From NCBI RefSeq assembly GCF_001648595.1, contig NZ_LBAW01000002.1:214887-278886 (forward strand): a stretch of DNA of 64,000 nt, given 5' to 3'. The stretch is from Legionella bozemanae (GTDB lineage: Bacteria; Pseudomonadota; Gammaproteobacteria; Legionellales; Legionellaceae). The notes beneath the pieces are model-generated. The model saw only the letters and a list, made by a program, of their open reading frames with translations, made no database searches and was not told the DNA's origin. Both the position numbers and the translations under genes were made by a program. Numbering within the stretch: position 1 is the first letter of the stretch; every line of letters begins with the position of its first letter. Below, piece by piece: positions 36,490-45,627 of this stretch.

Positions 36490-37164
36490 CTAAACTTGCT
36501 GAACTGATATTAGAGATTTATTGCTATGTGACTCAAGCCATTCATCGAGTGTGCGTAACTCATTGAGATGTTTTTGTGCCGACTCTGTGAGCGTGCTGTA
36601 TTTTTGAGTGCCTTCAGGAGATAACTGGCGTAAATCTCCCAGAGTAAGATATAAAGGGCTATGTACTTCAGTAATCGTACAATAAACTATTGATTCAGAT
36701 GTGTTAGGCTTTTTTACGGTTAATTGATAGATGTGAATAGCAGCTGATTCTTCAGTTGTTTTCATCTTATTTTTTGCAATCTCAGGTAATTCAGTAATGC
36801 CAAAATATACATCTTCTTTAGTTAAATCAAATCCATCATCTTTAATCGTTTGACCAATAGTACTTCCGCTGTAAATTTTATTATGAGTATCTTTCAGCCA
36901 GGGTGAGGCTGGTAAAGAGAAATGAACAACTGCAAAAGTTCGCATGACACCATTTGAATTTAAATTGGATATACGAACATTGTTTTCTTGTAAAATGAGT
37001 TCTACTCCATAGTTGTCAAATATGAGTTTAATTCGTTGACTGTTTAGTAAACCCTGCATCTTCTCAAGTTCATCGAGTTTTCTACAAGGCATTTGTTGAT
37101 TTACCTTACCTGGTTGAAAAAACCTATCAATTTTGGTCGCTGAGGTAGTTGTTTTCGCATACAT
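36490..37164 (-). CDS. Hypothetical protein
   Basis: Encodes 224 residues, soluble, without signal peptide. Landmarks are 'KIDRFFQPGKVNQQMPCRK' near the N-terminus, a beta-rich centre ('RTFAVVHFSLPASPW', 'EDVYFGITELPEIA') and a helical C-terminus ('AQKHLNELRTLDEWLESH'). I recognise no family. The start ATG (37164) has no strong ribosome binding site. It is convergent with the variant P450 gene and stands alone, so the context gives no clue. Confidence 0.55.
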   Translation of the reverse strand: MYAKTTTSATKIDRFFQPGKVNQQMPCRKLDELEKMQGLLNSQRIKLIFDNYGVELILQENNVRISNLNSNGVMRTFAVVHFSLPASPWLKDTHNKIYSGSTIGQTIKDDGFDLTKEDVYFGITELPEIAKNKMKTTEESAAIHIYQLTVKKPNTSESIVYCTITEVHSPLYLTLGDLRQLSPEGTQKYSTLTESAQKHLNELRTLDEWLESHSNKSLISVQQV

Positions 37165-37354
37165 CTTAAAATCCGTGGGATTAAATAGCTATGAGATTGG
37201 ATGTTGTAACTCTTTGAGGTAGTGCATGTCAATAAATGGAAGGCCAAGAGGTTGCCTTCCTAGAAAGGGTATAATCAAATAAGCATAGCAATTAAATTTT
37301 CTACACATCGCTGCGAAATCAGCCCAGGCCTATTCTGCTGTCGTATTCGCACAG

Positions 37355-37408
37355 CTTGTTCGTGGGTTCCAGAAGAGCTGTCCCTAAAACACTGGGCCTC
37401 GCGAACAA
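37355..37408. repeat. Dispersed palindromic repeat family A, copy 2
   Basis: CTTGTTCGTGGGTTCCAG (37355-37372) and CTGGGCCTCGCGAACAA (37392-37408) form an imperfect inverted repeat. The whole unit, including the loop CTGTCCCTAAAACA, matches 58824-58877. Confidence 0.6.
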
Positions 37409-37474
37409 ATCCTGAGCAATCCACGCGAAATTTGAATGTGACTTTATATTTTTAAATGAACGATACTCAACGTT

Positions 37475-37534
37475 CTACGTACTGCGCTTTATGCGCGTTA
37501 CGTAGGGGGTAAATTTCGCGTGGATCTCTCAGGA
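37475..37534. repeat. Dispersed palindromic repeat family B, copy 2
   Basis: CTACGTACTGCGC ... GCGCGTTACGTAG hairpin followed by GGATCTCTCAGGA; same order as at 11890-11954. It lies in a 574-base spacer (37165-37738) that otherwise holds repeat A and the gdx leader. Confidence 0.55.
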
Positions 37535-37674
37535 ACAAGTCGCGGGGTATAGACAGAGATGTGTCAAGAGCTGCATTTGCAGCTCGGAACTATTTGGCAC
37601 ATTTCAGGAAAATCCTGGTGGCAAGCCGCCTATCATAATAGCGAGTATTGTGCAGATCATGTATAATTTATACT

Positions 37675-37718
37675 GTGAGGACGACCTCACCCATTATGGT
37701 TGCATGCGGGACGGCCCG
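37675..37718 (+). ncRNA. Guanidine-II (mini-ykkC) riboswitch
   Basis: Two small hairpins with ACGR loops: GTGAGG-ACGA-CCTCAC (37675-37690) and CGGG-ACGG-CCCG (37707-37718), joined by a 16-base linker and followed by the ribosome binding site AAAGGAGGG (37726-37734). This is the defining layout of the guanidine-II class, which binds guanidinium and exposes the ribosome binding site. A TATAAT (37662-37667) just upstream would start transcription near the first hairpin. The controlled gene is gdx, the family's usual partner. Confidence 0.9.
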
Positions 37719-37738
37719 ATTTTTGAAAGGAGGGCTGT

Positions 37739-38053
37739 ATGGCATGGGTTCTCTTAGTTTTCGCTGGTCTATTTGAAGTGGTCTGGGCTTTTTCCATGAA
37801 GCAGTCTCTTGGTTTTACTAGGATTTTACCTAGCATCATCACTATTGTAACGATGATTGCGAGTTTTGTTCTCTTATCCATATCAATGAAAACTCTTTCA
37901 TTGGGAACAGCATACACGATTTGGACTGGTATCGGGGCCGTTGGTGCTTTCCTGGTTGGTCTCATCTTTTTGGGTGAACCGGTAAATACCATGCGCATTG
38001 TTGCGGCAGTACTGATTGTATCAGGTCTTTTGCTGATGAAGCTGTCTTCATAG
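37739..38053 (+). CDS. gdx: Guanidinium exporter, SMR family
   Basis: A 104-residue four-helix small multidrug resistance protein of the Gdx (SugE) subtype, which exports guanidinium in exchange for protons. The helix-1 'GLFEVVWAFSMKQS' has the conserved Glu used for coupling, 'LGTAYTIWTGIGAVG' is the subtype pattern, and 'FLGEPVNTMRIVAAVLIVSG' the C-terminal helix. A guanidine-II riboswitch lies immediately upstream with its ribosome binding site, so the substrate assignment is strong. A perfect 14-bp hairpin follows the stop. Confidence 0.95.
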   Translation: MAWVLLVFAGLFEVVWAFSMKQSLGFTRILPSIITIVTMIASFVLLSISMKTLSLGTAYTIWTGIGAVGAFLVGLIFLGEPVNTMRIVAAVLIVSGLLLMKLSS

Positions 38054-38076
38054 ATAGAGGCTCGTATCATCCTAAA

Positions 38077-38107
38077 AACCAATTAACAGAAAATCTGTTA
38101 ATTGGTT
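38077..38107. terminator. Hairpin terminator between convergent genes
   Basis: AACCAATTAACAGA pairs perfectly (14 bp) with TCTGTTAATTGGTT around the loop AAA. On the minus strand it is followed by T5, so it should terminate the hypothetical gene at 38126-38470; it may also act on gdx transcripts. Confidence 0.75.
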
Positions 38108-38125
38108 GGAGAATGCAGTAGTAAA

Positions 38126-38470
38126 TCAAGCATACATCGTGTGTCGGATTTCTTCGAATCGAGCTTGATCTTGTTCTTGCATTTTTTCAGCGGCTTGCAA
38201 CTCTTCTTGCTCTTGTTCTTGCTGGGTTTTTAGTTTCATGAGTTCAATCATATTTTGAGTCTTTAATTCTTGCAAAATAGCAGCTAATAAGATGTCAGTA
38301 GTAGTTTGTAAACTGATTTCTTGAGGTTGTGGCGTTTTTTGTGCTCCTTGCATTTCTGATGAGGGAGTAATTTGTTTTTGATTAAAAAAACGTTGTGATC
38401 TCGGATTAGAATCGGGTTGTATTGATTTATTATTTCCATTTTTTAGACGAGCATTTTCTTTTTTACCCAT
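38126..38470 (-). CDS. Small Gln/Glu-rich hypothetical protein
   Basis: A 114-residue protein with a good ribosome binding site (AAGGAG) before the ATG. The N-terminus is Lys/Asn/Ser-rich and unstructured; the C-terminal half is a likely coiled coil rich in Gln and Glu ('QQEQEQEELQAAEKMQEQDQ'). No known domain. A perfect hairpin with T-run follows its stop, which supports it being an expressed gene. Its C-terminal Glu-rich composition resembles the E-block of some Dot/Icm substrates, but this is weak. Confidence 0.6.
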   Translation of the reverse strand: MGKKENARLKNGNNKSIQPDSNPRSQRFFNQKQITPSSEMQGAQKTPQPQEISLQTTTDILLAAILQELKTQNMIELMKLKTQQEQEQEELQAAEKMQEQDQARFEEIRHTMYA

Positions 38471-38736
38471 GATGATCTCCTTTTCCTTATGAGTCCCCTT
38501 CAGATTAATATAAATATTGCCTTAAATGCAAATGTTTTTTTCAATATTAATAAATTTTGTTTTCTTGCAGTCAATATTGCTCACATTGATGTTATAAGTC
38601 CTATTTGTTTTAATTTTAATAATAAATCTCCAGGAACATTGAACTGAAAATAATGCGTAAAGTTAATAAGCTGAATAGTAATGTTCCTATTTGTCCGAAA
38701 TATAATAGAAACTTGCAACATTAAATGAAAAATTAA

Positions 38737-41382
38737 ATGTCTGAATCGATTAAATTTGTTGTCACCGGAGAAAGTGCCGGGATAGTCGAAGTGATTATTG
38801 ATAATACGTCATCAGAACTCACTGTAACATTCATTTATAAGCCAAATCCAGAAATCCCTATCCCCAAAGAAATGTTATTGGGTTATCGTGATTCATCCGG
38901 GAAAGGTCATATGATTTCCATGACAGAGGATAATGGTCAATGGATCGCAAAAAGGTCTATCGAGCCAAATGAAAGTAGCGATTTTTTCATGCATCCTGAT
39001 GTGAAACCGGGAGAATTGACTCAAAAACCTAATATTATCAACAAAATTGCCTTATCTGATGGAAAAATTGTCACATCTGTGTATGAAAATTCTGAATTAG
39101 CCAAGAAAAATAAAGGAAGCATACAAAAACGTGTGCTTCATGCAGAAGGTATTTTAAGTGAACCAGTGGATGAGCATTATCAATTAGGCTTTGGGGAGCA
39201 GTTGGTTGAAGTTTATTTGCCGGCGGGTTATAGGGCTTCCGACCCTAAAGAGTATGCTATTCAAGTAATGCTGGATGGTGATATGCACTTACGCCAGGAT
39301 GCTTTTGGAAATGCCATGGGCACAAAGGACATTTTAGATAATTTAATTGCTGAAGGTAAAATGGAGCCCGTCATTGCCGTATTTGTATCGCCTACACAAC
39401 CTACCATGGAAATGGGAAAATGGGTATCAATGCCTCGACTTAAAGAATATGGTTGTGATCTGCAAACGGATGCGATGCTTATTAAAATTCCAGGCGCGCT
39501 AAAACAAGCAGGTATTCCTGTCACAGATGATCCCCAAAAAATAGGTTTATGTGGCCAAAGTATGGGGGGGTTGCAAGCACTGTATACTGCTAAAATGCAT
39601 CCTGATATTTATGGACAAGTGATTGCTCAATCGCCTGCTGTTTGGTGGGGCCCCTCTTCTCTGCGATTAAGTGGTGAAGAGGTGACTGTTCCTGTGCGAT
39701 ATGAGGATGATCAAACTTGGCGTGCTCCTTTGGCAAATAAGCAAGAACAGCGCTATTTGTTGCATATGCTACAGACTGGTTATGATGTACTTTCCAAGCG
39801 TGAAGTACCGAAAGGAAATCCCTATATTTATCTCCAGGCGGGAACCCATGAAACAGGAGACTGTGGTCTAGGTGATGAACCTTTAACCCAGGCAGCCATG
39901 TTATTAGCTCAAGAGTTACATGTTGAATGCAGGCTACACGATGGGGGACATACTGCAGAATCCTGGGCGACTGGACTTGCCGTACAGCTGCCTCAGGCAC
40001 ATCCTAAACTGGCTGCTTTTAAGGAGGAGCAGTTGAACTCCATACCAAAGACTGAATCGGGCGCAATTGATTTAACTAAAGCCGAGCGTATTGCTGAAGG
40101 AGGGACTCATGTGCTTTATCGATTTCCAGAAGCCCCCTTTGTTATTAAAGTAATGAAACAAAATCCCAACCCTAAAGAGCTTGAAGAGTTAGAAAAAAAA
40201 TATGCTGTTTTATACGAATGCTTTGACAAAGATGGAAAACAGCGATGCATTCGCGAGCATCATATTACTCTTCCTGTACAGCTTCCGAGAAAAGAACCTC
40301 AAAATGCAGCATTGTCAATCGTTCCATATGAAAAATGTTTCAAATCTAAAGTAAAATTTGATTTTAAAATAGAACCTGCCGAACTGGATCCTTACTTAAT
40401 GGAGCACAATAAAGAGTTGTTTGGTAAGGTACATAAAGCGCTTATACATAAAAATGGCTCTGAATCCAGTTTTGATCTTAATGATTATCTGTTCATTGAT
40501 GAACGAATTGGTGCAATTTTGCAACGTTTAGATAGTGATCCTACGCTCAGAGACGTAATGATTGAGTTTCTGACTCATTATCGTGATTTTTATCAAAAGA
40601 CAGGGATTATCATGGATGCCATGGGATTTGAAAACATTCTGTTTTTTAAAGATGAACATGGTGATTGGCAATTTAAAGTAGGAAGCGTGATCAAACACGA
40701 TACAGGAAAATACACGAACGAATTGTTTGCTGCATTACATCACGGACGAAAAATCGATTTAGACAGTTTTGTCAACTTTACCCATGCTTATTTTTCACCG
40801 GCGAACATCAGGGCTGTTAACGTATGTGCCATGAAACTTGGCCTGGAGCCTGTTATTCATAATGTGATGATCGATGCACACGATTTATTTAAAATATCCC
40901 AGGCATTATCGATACCAGAACGGATGCTTGCTTATGTGCGGCATGGTGATTTTGAAAAAATGAAACAAATTCTCCAGGAGCATAAAAGCGAGCTACGTTT
41001 TAGTTATAGAGATTTTTGGGCATATTCTTTAATTGCTGATGAATACATCAAACATGCGCAGCCTCCTGAAGCCCTGCAAACGTTTCTCCATATTGTGAGT
41101 CAATTACCGGTAATTTTGCCTGAAAACAAGGAGGATGCACAACGAGTACAGGATGCAAAAAAAGCAATTATTGCTCGAAACAGGGTGCATGATAAAAAAA
41201 TAGCGCTGCATGAAGAGCTCACAAAATCTGTGCCTGATTTTAAATTTAGGAATAGGATATCCATTTTACCTGGAGAAAAGGCTTATGACACAGAATCAGT
41301 GACCTACAATTATAAAAAACAACTGCAACAAACAAAATCTGAGAACCTTCCTGATACTCCCCTTTTTATTCTGGAGCAGTAA
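38737..41382 (+). CDS. Esterase fused to a kinase-like domain
   Basis: An 881-residue protein. Residues ~1-110 form a beta-rich cap; ~140-420 are an alpha/beta hydrolase of the enterochelin-esterase/esterase-D type, with the nucleophile in 'LCGQSMGGLQALY' (near residue 274), 'LQAGTHETGDCG' after the acid strand and the His in 'LHDGGHTAESWATGL'. Residues ~440-700 resemble a protein-kinase-like fold: 'IAEGGTHVLYRF' (Gly-rich strand), 'PFVIKVMKQ' with the ATP lysine, 'MDAMGFENILFF' as catalytic loop (D627, N633) and 'FKVGSVIKHD' where DFG would be. The tail is helical. No signal peptide. The combination is unusual; effector status is inferred. The kinase assignment is tentative because the DFG motif is degenerate. 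Confidence 0.7.
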   Translation: MSESIKFVVTGESAGIVEVIIDNTSSELTVTFIYKPNPEIPIPKEMLLGYRDSSGKGHMISMTEDNGQWIAKRSIEPNESSDFFMHPDVKPGELTQKPNIINKIALSDGKIVTSVYENSELAKKNKGSIQKRVLHAEGILSEPVDEHYQLGFGEQLVEVYLPAGYRASDPKEYAIQVMLDGDMHLRQDAFGNAMGTKDILDNLIAEGKMEPVIAVFVSPTQPTMEMGKWVSMPRLKEYGCDLQTDAMLIKIPGALKQAGIPVTDDPQKIGLCGQSMGGLQALYTAKMHPDIYGQVIAQSPAVWWGPSSLRLSGEEVTVPVRYEDDQTWRAPLANKQEQRYLLHMLQTGYDVLSKREVPKGNPYIYLQAGTHETGDCGLGDEPLTQAAMLLAQELHVECRLHDGGHTAESWATGLAVQLPQAHPKLAAFKEEQLNSIPKTESGAIDLTKAERIAEGGTHVLYRFPEAPFVIKVMKQNPNPKELEELEKKYAVLYECFDKDGKQRCIREHHITLPVQLPRKEPQNAALSIVPYEKCFKSKVKFDFKIEPAELDPYLMEHNKELFGKVHKALIHKNGSESSFDLNDYLFIDERIGAILQRLDSDPTLRDVMIEFLTHYRDFYQKTGIIMDAMGFENILFFKDEHGDWQFKVGSVIKHDTGKYTNELFAALHHGRKIDLDSFVNFTHAYFSPANIRAVNVCAMKLGLEPVIHNVMIDAHDLFKISQALSIPERMLAYVRHGDFEKMKQILQEHKSELRFSYRDFWAYSLIADEYIKHAQPPEALQTFLHIVSQLPVILPENKEDAQRVQDAKKAIIARNRVHDKKIALHEELTKSVPDFKFRNRISILPGEKAYDTESVTYNYKKQLQQTKSENLPDTPLFILEQ

Positions 41383-41519
41383 CAGTAATAGGGTCTACTT
41401 ATAAATAAGATGTAGTATAGGAGCGTAGACTTTTTAAAAATCGGTCAGCATTGCATTAATTTTTTAAAAATATCCAATATAATGTTTTTTTGAAAAAATT
41501 TAATGCTGGAGAGCTAGGG

Positions 41520-41901
41520 ATGAGTAGTGCAAGTTGTACAAAGGTACAATCAAATGAGCAGGATCCAAAATTAAATTATAAACAAAAGATTAATGTTGAT
41601 GTTGCTAGTGGGTTAATTGCAGGTATATCCAACTCAGGTCTTTTTAATCCATGGGATCGCGCCTCCAAATCGCAAACTGCCATCTGCATGTGAGGTATTC
41701 ACTAAAGTATGGAATGAATCAAAAACACCACAACAAGCCTTCTTAAGTCGATTGAGTTTTTTTCAGCAACGATTCAGAATTGGACAGGGCACAGCACGAG
41801 TTGCAGTTGGAATGGCTGTTGGTCAAAAACTATTTGATTACACGCAAGCACACCTGAGTAATTTATTCTCAGAGACCTCAGAGAACAGTTTGAAAAAATA
41901 A
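41520..41901 (+). pseudogene. Frameshifted remnant, mitochondrial-carrier-like
   Basis: From the ATG at 41520 (GGAG upstream) one frame encodes ~57 residues including 'DVASGLIAGISNSGLFNPWD', which resembles a carrier-repeat helix with the P-x-D-like NPWD. It stops at 41691-41693. The +1 frame continues from before that point to 41901 with 'RLSFFQQRFRIGQGTARVAVGMAVGQK' in outline, again carrier-like near its end. The natural reading is a decayed gene with an indel and probably a large internal deletion. Legionella pneumophila exports a mitochondrial carrier-family effector (LncP), and this could be a relative; that identification is from memory and uncertain. Confidence 0.5.
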
Positions 41902-41991
41902 GCAGTTAAGAAAGCGTGGCTTAGAGTTTGCCAGATAAATCAATGTTGTTTATCAAAGCATATTACTTAAAAAGATAAGGAGAGGTTTTAA

Positions 41992-42396
41992 ATGAATCGA
42001 TATACAGGCGAATGTTTATGTGGTGCATGCCGTTATGTGATTACTGGGCAAAAGCCTACAGCAATGTATTTATGTCATTGCAGTCGATGTAGAAAAGAAA
42101 CTGGCTCGATTCACGGGGCAACTGTTTTTTTTGATGATGCGCAATTATCCTGGGAGAGAGGTGAAAAAAATATCAGCTATTTCAAACTGAAAGATACAAG
42201 AAAGGAGCGTATGTTTTGCACGACGTGTGGATGCCCGCTCCCTAGAAAGAATGAAAAGGGTAACGTGGTGTTACCAGCGGGGACCCTGGATAATGATGCC
42301 TCTCTAGAGCTAACTGCCCATATTTTCTATGCGAGTCGAGCATCCTGGGAAGATAAATTAGTGCACTTGCAACGATTTGATGAGTTGCCAAAATGA
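41992..42396 (+). CDS. GFA-family (CENP-V-like) zinc protein
   Basis: A 134-residue protein of the Gfa/CENP-V domain family, often annotated as glutathione-dependent formaldehyde-activating enzyme. The Zn-binding cysteines are all visible: 'GECLCGACRY', 'LCHCSRCRKETGS' and 'MFCTTCGCPL'. 'GTLDNDASLELTAHIFYASRASW' is the conserved C-terminal region. A GGAGAGG lies upstream of the ATG. Most family members have unknown substrates, so the formaldehyde role should not be assumed. It appears monocistronic. Confidence 0.85.
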   Translation: MNRYTGECLCGACRYVITGQKPTAMYLCHCSRCRKETGSIHGATVFFDDAQLSWERGEKNISYFKLKDTRKERMFCTTCGCPLPRKNEKGNVVLPAGTLDNDASLELTAHIFYASRASWEDKLVHLQRFDELPK

Positions 42397-42646
42397 GACT
42401 AAATTGGTTTCAAAATTTTTTAAAATCAATGTGTTAAAATTAGGTGTGGTGACTTTTTAAAGCCCAAGAATGTTAGTGAGATAGGACTCGCTACATGATC
42501 TAATTTTTTTCGGTATTTACACATTTATTTATATTTTAACGCAACCAGGAAAAAGTATTTTTTGACCGTACGCCCTGTATAATATTCATAATGTTCAATG
42601 TATGATCTATAATCTCAAGTTTAGAGCATTTGAGAGAAAAGTATAT

Positions 42647-43759
42647 ATGCCAATTCCAAATATTGTTGTTACTAAAAAAAGCGAATTTTTTATCACTATT
42701 GTTAAAAATGGTATTCATAGCATGCTCATGCTGGGGGTTATGGTAAATGGAAAACCTGAACTTTTAGCGAAGGTAGGTAAAGGGAATGTTATTGACAAAG
42801 ACTTTGAGCATCCCTTCACTCTATTTGGAAAAATTTTGGGAAGTCATTCTGATGCTTCATTGATGGATGAAGGGCACGATACAAGAGACTCAGACATTAG
42901 CTATCAAGCGTACTCCATTACTTATGAGCACTATTTAGAATTTTTAGCGATTACAAGAGATATTCATCAGGATCAGCGTGAATTCTATAAAGAAAGAAAA
43001 GTTCGAAATGTTCCAGTTAAAAAATTAACCTATCCAGAAAGAGGTGTATTTTATCTTCGAGAGGGCATCAAGTGCTATATTCCTGCGGAAGAGTCCTCAG
43101 GGCAAATAACATTGAAACATCAAAAAGTTGATACTTTTGCTAGGGCAAGCACTTTTAATAATGAACAAATTCGCCAAGGTATCATTGACGGGGCAAGAGA
43201 AATTAGCGCCTCGAACACATGTCGTACTACAGCACGTGATATTCTTAATTACACCTTACAATATTCTCCCCATGTTCCTGCTTTATTTGCTATTGGGCTT
43301 GATTACAAAACAAAACTTGTAGAAGGACAATTACCGCAAAAGGGATTTTATATTCTTCCACCACCACCCAATTGTTTTAAGGTAAATCCTACTCAAATGG
43401 AAGTACTCAAGGAATTGTATAAAAAACTTGAGAATCTTCCTAAAAATCAGCCCAATTTAGATATTACAGAGAAAAAATTTAATCAATTAAAATACTTATA
43501 TCAGGAGATAGCTGGCGAATCTCAATTATCATTGAATCAGCTTTTACATAAGATCACGACTCACAGAGTCGACAATGATCTATTATTTAACACCCGTAGA
43601 AGTCAAAGCATTTTTAGTAGCCTAGGTGAAGCACTTGGGTTTAAAACAGGCACTCAGCAGACTTATGACCGAATGACCAAAGCTGTAACTGATGAAATTG
43701 AAAGGAAAAAGAAAGGCGAAACAGAAATAGAAGAGGGTGCGATGGTTCCATCCATGTAA
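42647..43759 (+). CDS. Hypothetical protein, effector candidate
   Basis: About 370 residues, start at the ATG giving 'MPIPNIVVTKKSEFF'; the longer frame has no ribosome binding site. N-terminal half is mixed alpha/beta with 'GNVIDKDFEHPFTLFGKILG' and 'YQAYSITYEHYLEFL'; a central 'TCRTTARDILNYTLQY' stretch carries the only well-placed Cys, and 'ARDILNYTL' looks like a protease-style helix but no full triad is evident. The tail is helical and ends in 'KGETEIEEGAMVPSM', a Glu-rich C-terminus of the sort found in Dot/Icm substrates. Function unknown. Confidence 0.6.
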   Translation: MPIPNIVVTKKSEFFITIVKNGIHSMLMLGVMVNGKPELLAKVGKGNVIDKDFEHPFTLFGKILGSHSDASLMDEGHDTRDSDISYQAYSITYEHYLEFLAITRDIHQDQREFYKERKVRNVPVKKLTYPERGVFYLREGIKCYIPAEESSGQITLKHQKVDTFARASTFNNEQIRQGIIDGAREISASNTCRTTARDILNYTLQYSPHVPALFAIGLDYKTKLVEGQLPQKGFYILPPPPNCFKVNPTQMEVLKELYKKLENLPKNQPNLDITEKKFNQLKYLYQEIAGESQLSLNQLLHKITTHRVDNDLLFNTRRSQSIFSSLGEALGFKTGTQQTYDRMTKAVTDEIERKKKGETEIEEGAMVPSM

Positions 43760-43890
43760 GCCAGTTCTAAAACCGGCCAATCACAACTATTCTTACAAGT
43801 CAAAACAAATTCGCTGTGATGTATCGACCAATGTCCAGTTGAGGTGCTTCTTATTTTTGCACTATGCCATGAAACTGACATGCAAACGAT

Positions 43891-45411
43891 TTATCTCATT
43901 TGCACGAGTTCATAATAGTAAGGGGATATAGGTTTTCCCCTTCCTTGGCTGTGCGACCATAGCTTTTGCGGCGGCTTCAGCACTGCTATCTTGCTGCTGA
44001 TGTAAGGCAAATCAAAATCCTTGGGATCTGCAGAAATTAAGATTAAAGTCCTGCCAGAAGGCATTGTTGCATTGGACCAATATTGATACATTAAACTATT
44101 CATACCAAAAATATGTCGCCCAATAACGGGATAAATGGTTTGAATTTTTCCGTGTTCCAATAGTTTTGCTTGATAAAATGCAAGCTCACTTCCTATATTA
44201 TATGCATCCAATGGAACAAGTATGGCTTCAGTATTTCTTGCAGCACTCACATTTTTTGCTAAATCATGGAACTGCTCGGTAAAATTTTCCCATGAAATCA
44301 TTTTTTGAAAGAACGTTTTTGATGCTTTTTCAGAGATGCCAAACGCTATCATGATGATTAAGAGAATATAACAAGGTAATAAAACAAATGAGCTTAGATG
44401 CCATTCCTTGTAGAATTTGTTTTTAGAGATCAAGAATGCAAGCCAAGGAATAATAGAGATTAACCCTGGGCCTATCCAATCTAATCGAATCGAATGCTTA
44501 AGACTATATACTCCAAAAAAACCCAAAGGAAACAGTGTAAATATTTGCAGAAAGCGTTGGGTCTTTACTTCAATGTTGATGGATTTTTTATTCCATAAGA
44601 GATAAAGGCCCATAACCCCAGAAGGCAATAAAAACAGAAAAAGCAAGCCAATAAAATGATGCAAGGAAAAACGATGGGCTGGCTTAAATCGACGCACGCT
44701 TTGAAATACAAATGAAGCCCACTCATGCATGAAATTCCAATAAATTACTGGAGTGAAACAGAGTAAGGCAATTAATACACAAAGATAAGGTTCTTTCTTA
44801 ATAAACCAATATCGTGCTGAAGGGACAATGATTAAATAAAGAAGTACCGCAGGGCCGAGTAATACAATTGTATATTTGGACAACATTCCTAAGCCAAGCC
44901 ATACACCTGCTTTGTACCAGGATTTAGATTCATCGAAAATAAAGATGCGATAAAAATAATAGAGTGCGGCGGACCAACAAAGCAGAACCGGTTGATCCGG
45001 CGTTATTAGGGTAGACTGTATAAAATAAAATGGCATTAGTGATAGCAATAATACCGCATACAGACCCGCGCCTCGATGAATTAATTCGGTTAATTTGAAG
45101 CTGAAAAAAGCAGCACCTCCCCAACAAAGCAGTGCAGGAAGACGAACGGCAAACTCATTGGTACCAAAAATCAAGGTAGAAATTTTAATAAGCAAAGCGA
45201 CCATAGGAGGATGGTCCAGATAACCAAAATCGAGATGTTGCGAATAATTCCAGTAATAGGTTTCTTCAACAAATAGGTTGTGTGAACCAAGACATAAAAA
45301 ACGTATTGCTACGGAAACAAAAATAATCGAAAAAGTAAATAATATGCTGATATTTTGGCTTACTCCATTATGAGTAAGAGCAATATTTTCGGATTTAAGT
45401 ATAGAAGTCAT
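43891..45411 (-). CDS. ArnT/GT39-like membrane glycosyltransferase
   Basis: A 506-residue polytopic protein with about 11-12 helices, of the GT-C class using polyprenyl-phosphate sugars. The first periplasmic loop has 'FVEETYYWNYSQHLDFGYLDHPPM', where the acidic pair and the 'DHPPM' block match ArnT/PMT-type enzymes (catalytic Asp/Glu after helix 1). 'STLITPDQPVLLCWSAALYY' is another family block. Likely role: sugar transfer to lipid A, another lipid or a protein at the periplasmic face. Acceptor and sugar cannot be decided. It is not next to other envelope-glycan genes here. Confidence 0.85.
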   Translation of the reverse strand: MTSILKSENIALTHNGVSQNISILFTFSIIFVSVAIRFLCLGSHNLFVEETYYWNYSQHLDFGYLDHPPMVALLIKISTLIFGTNEFAVRLPALLCWGGAAFFSFKLTELIHRGAGLYAVLLLSLMPFYFIQSTLITPDQPVLLCWSAALYYFYRIFIFDESKSWYKAGVWLGLGMLSKYTIVLLGPAVLLYLIIVPSARYWFIKKEPYLCVLIALLCFTPVIYWNFMHEWASFVFQSVRRFKPAHRFSLHHFIGLLFLFLLPSGVMGLYLLWNKKSINIEVKTQRFLQIFTLFPLGFFGVYSLKHSIRLDWIGPGLISIIPWLAFLISKNKFYKEWHLSSFVLLPCYILLIIMIAFGISEKASKTFFQKMISWENFTEQFHDLAKNVSAARNTEAILVPLDAYNIGSELAFYQAKLLEHGKIQTIYPVIGRHIFGMNSLMYQYWSNATMPSGRTLILISADPKDFDLPYISSKIAVLKPPQKLWSHSQGRGKPISPYYYELVQMR

Positions 45412-45627
45412 TATCCCTGTACAGAAAAACTTAAACAGAGCACATCTTATCCTTTTTAAGGATACTAAGCAAAATAATAGTCTTCTTAATTATCTGATTT
45501 ATTTGGATGATAAAACCAGGAGGACAGGAGTAGGTTAAAGTACTTGGGTAAATTGGTGTAGATCCACCCTGCAAAAAAACGCAAATAGGTTGGGGCATTC
45601 TGGCCCAGCGCTTATCTATATCTATTT

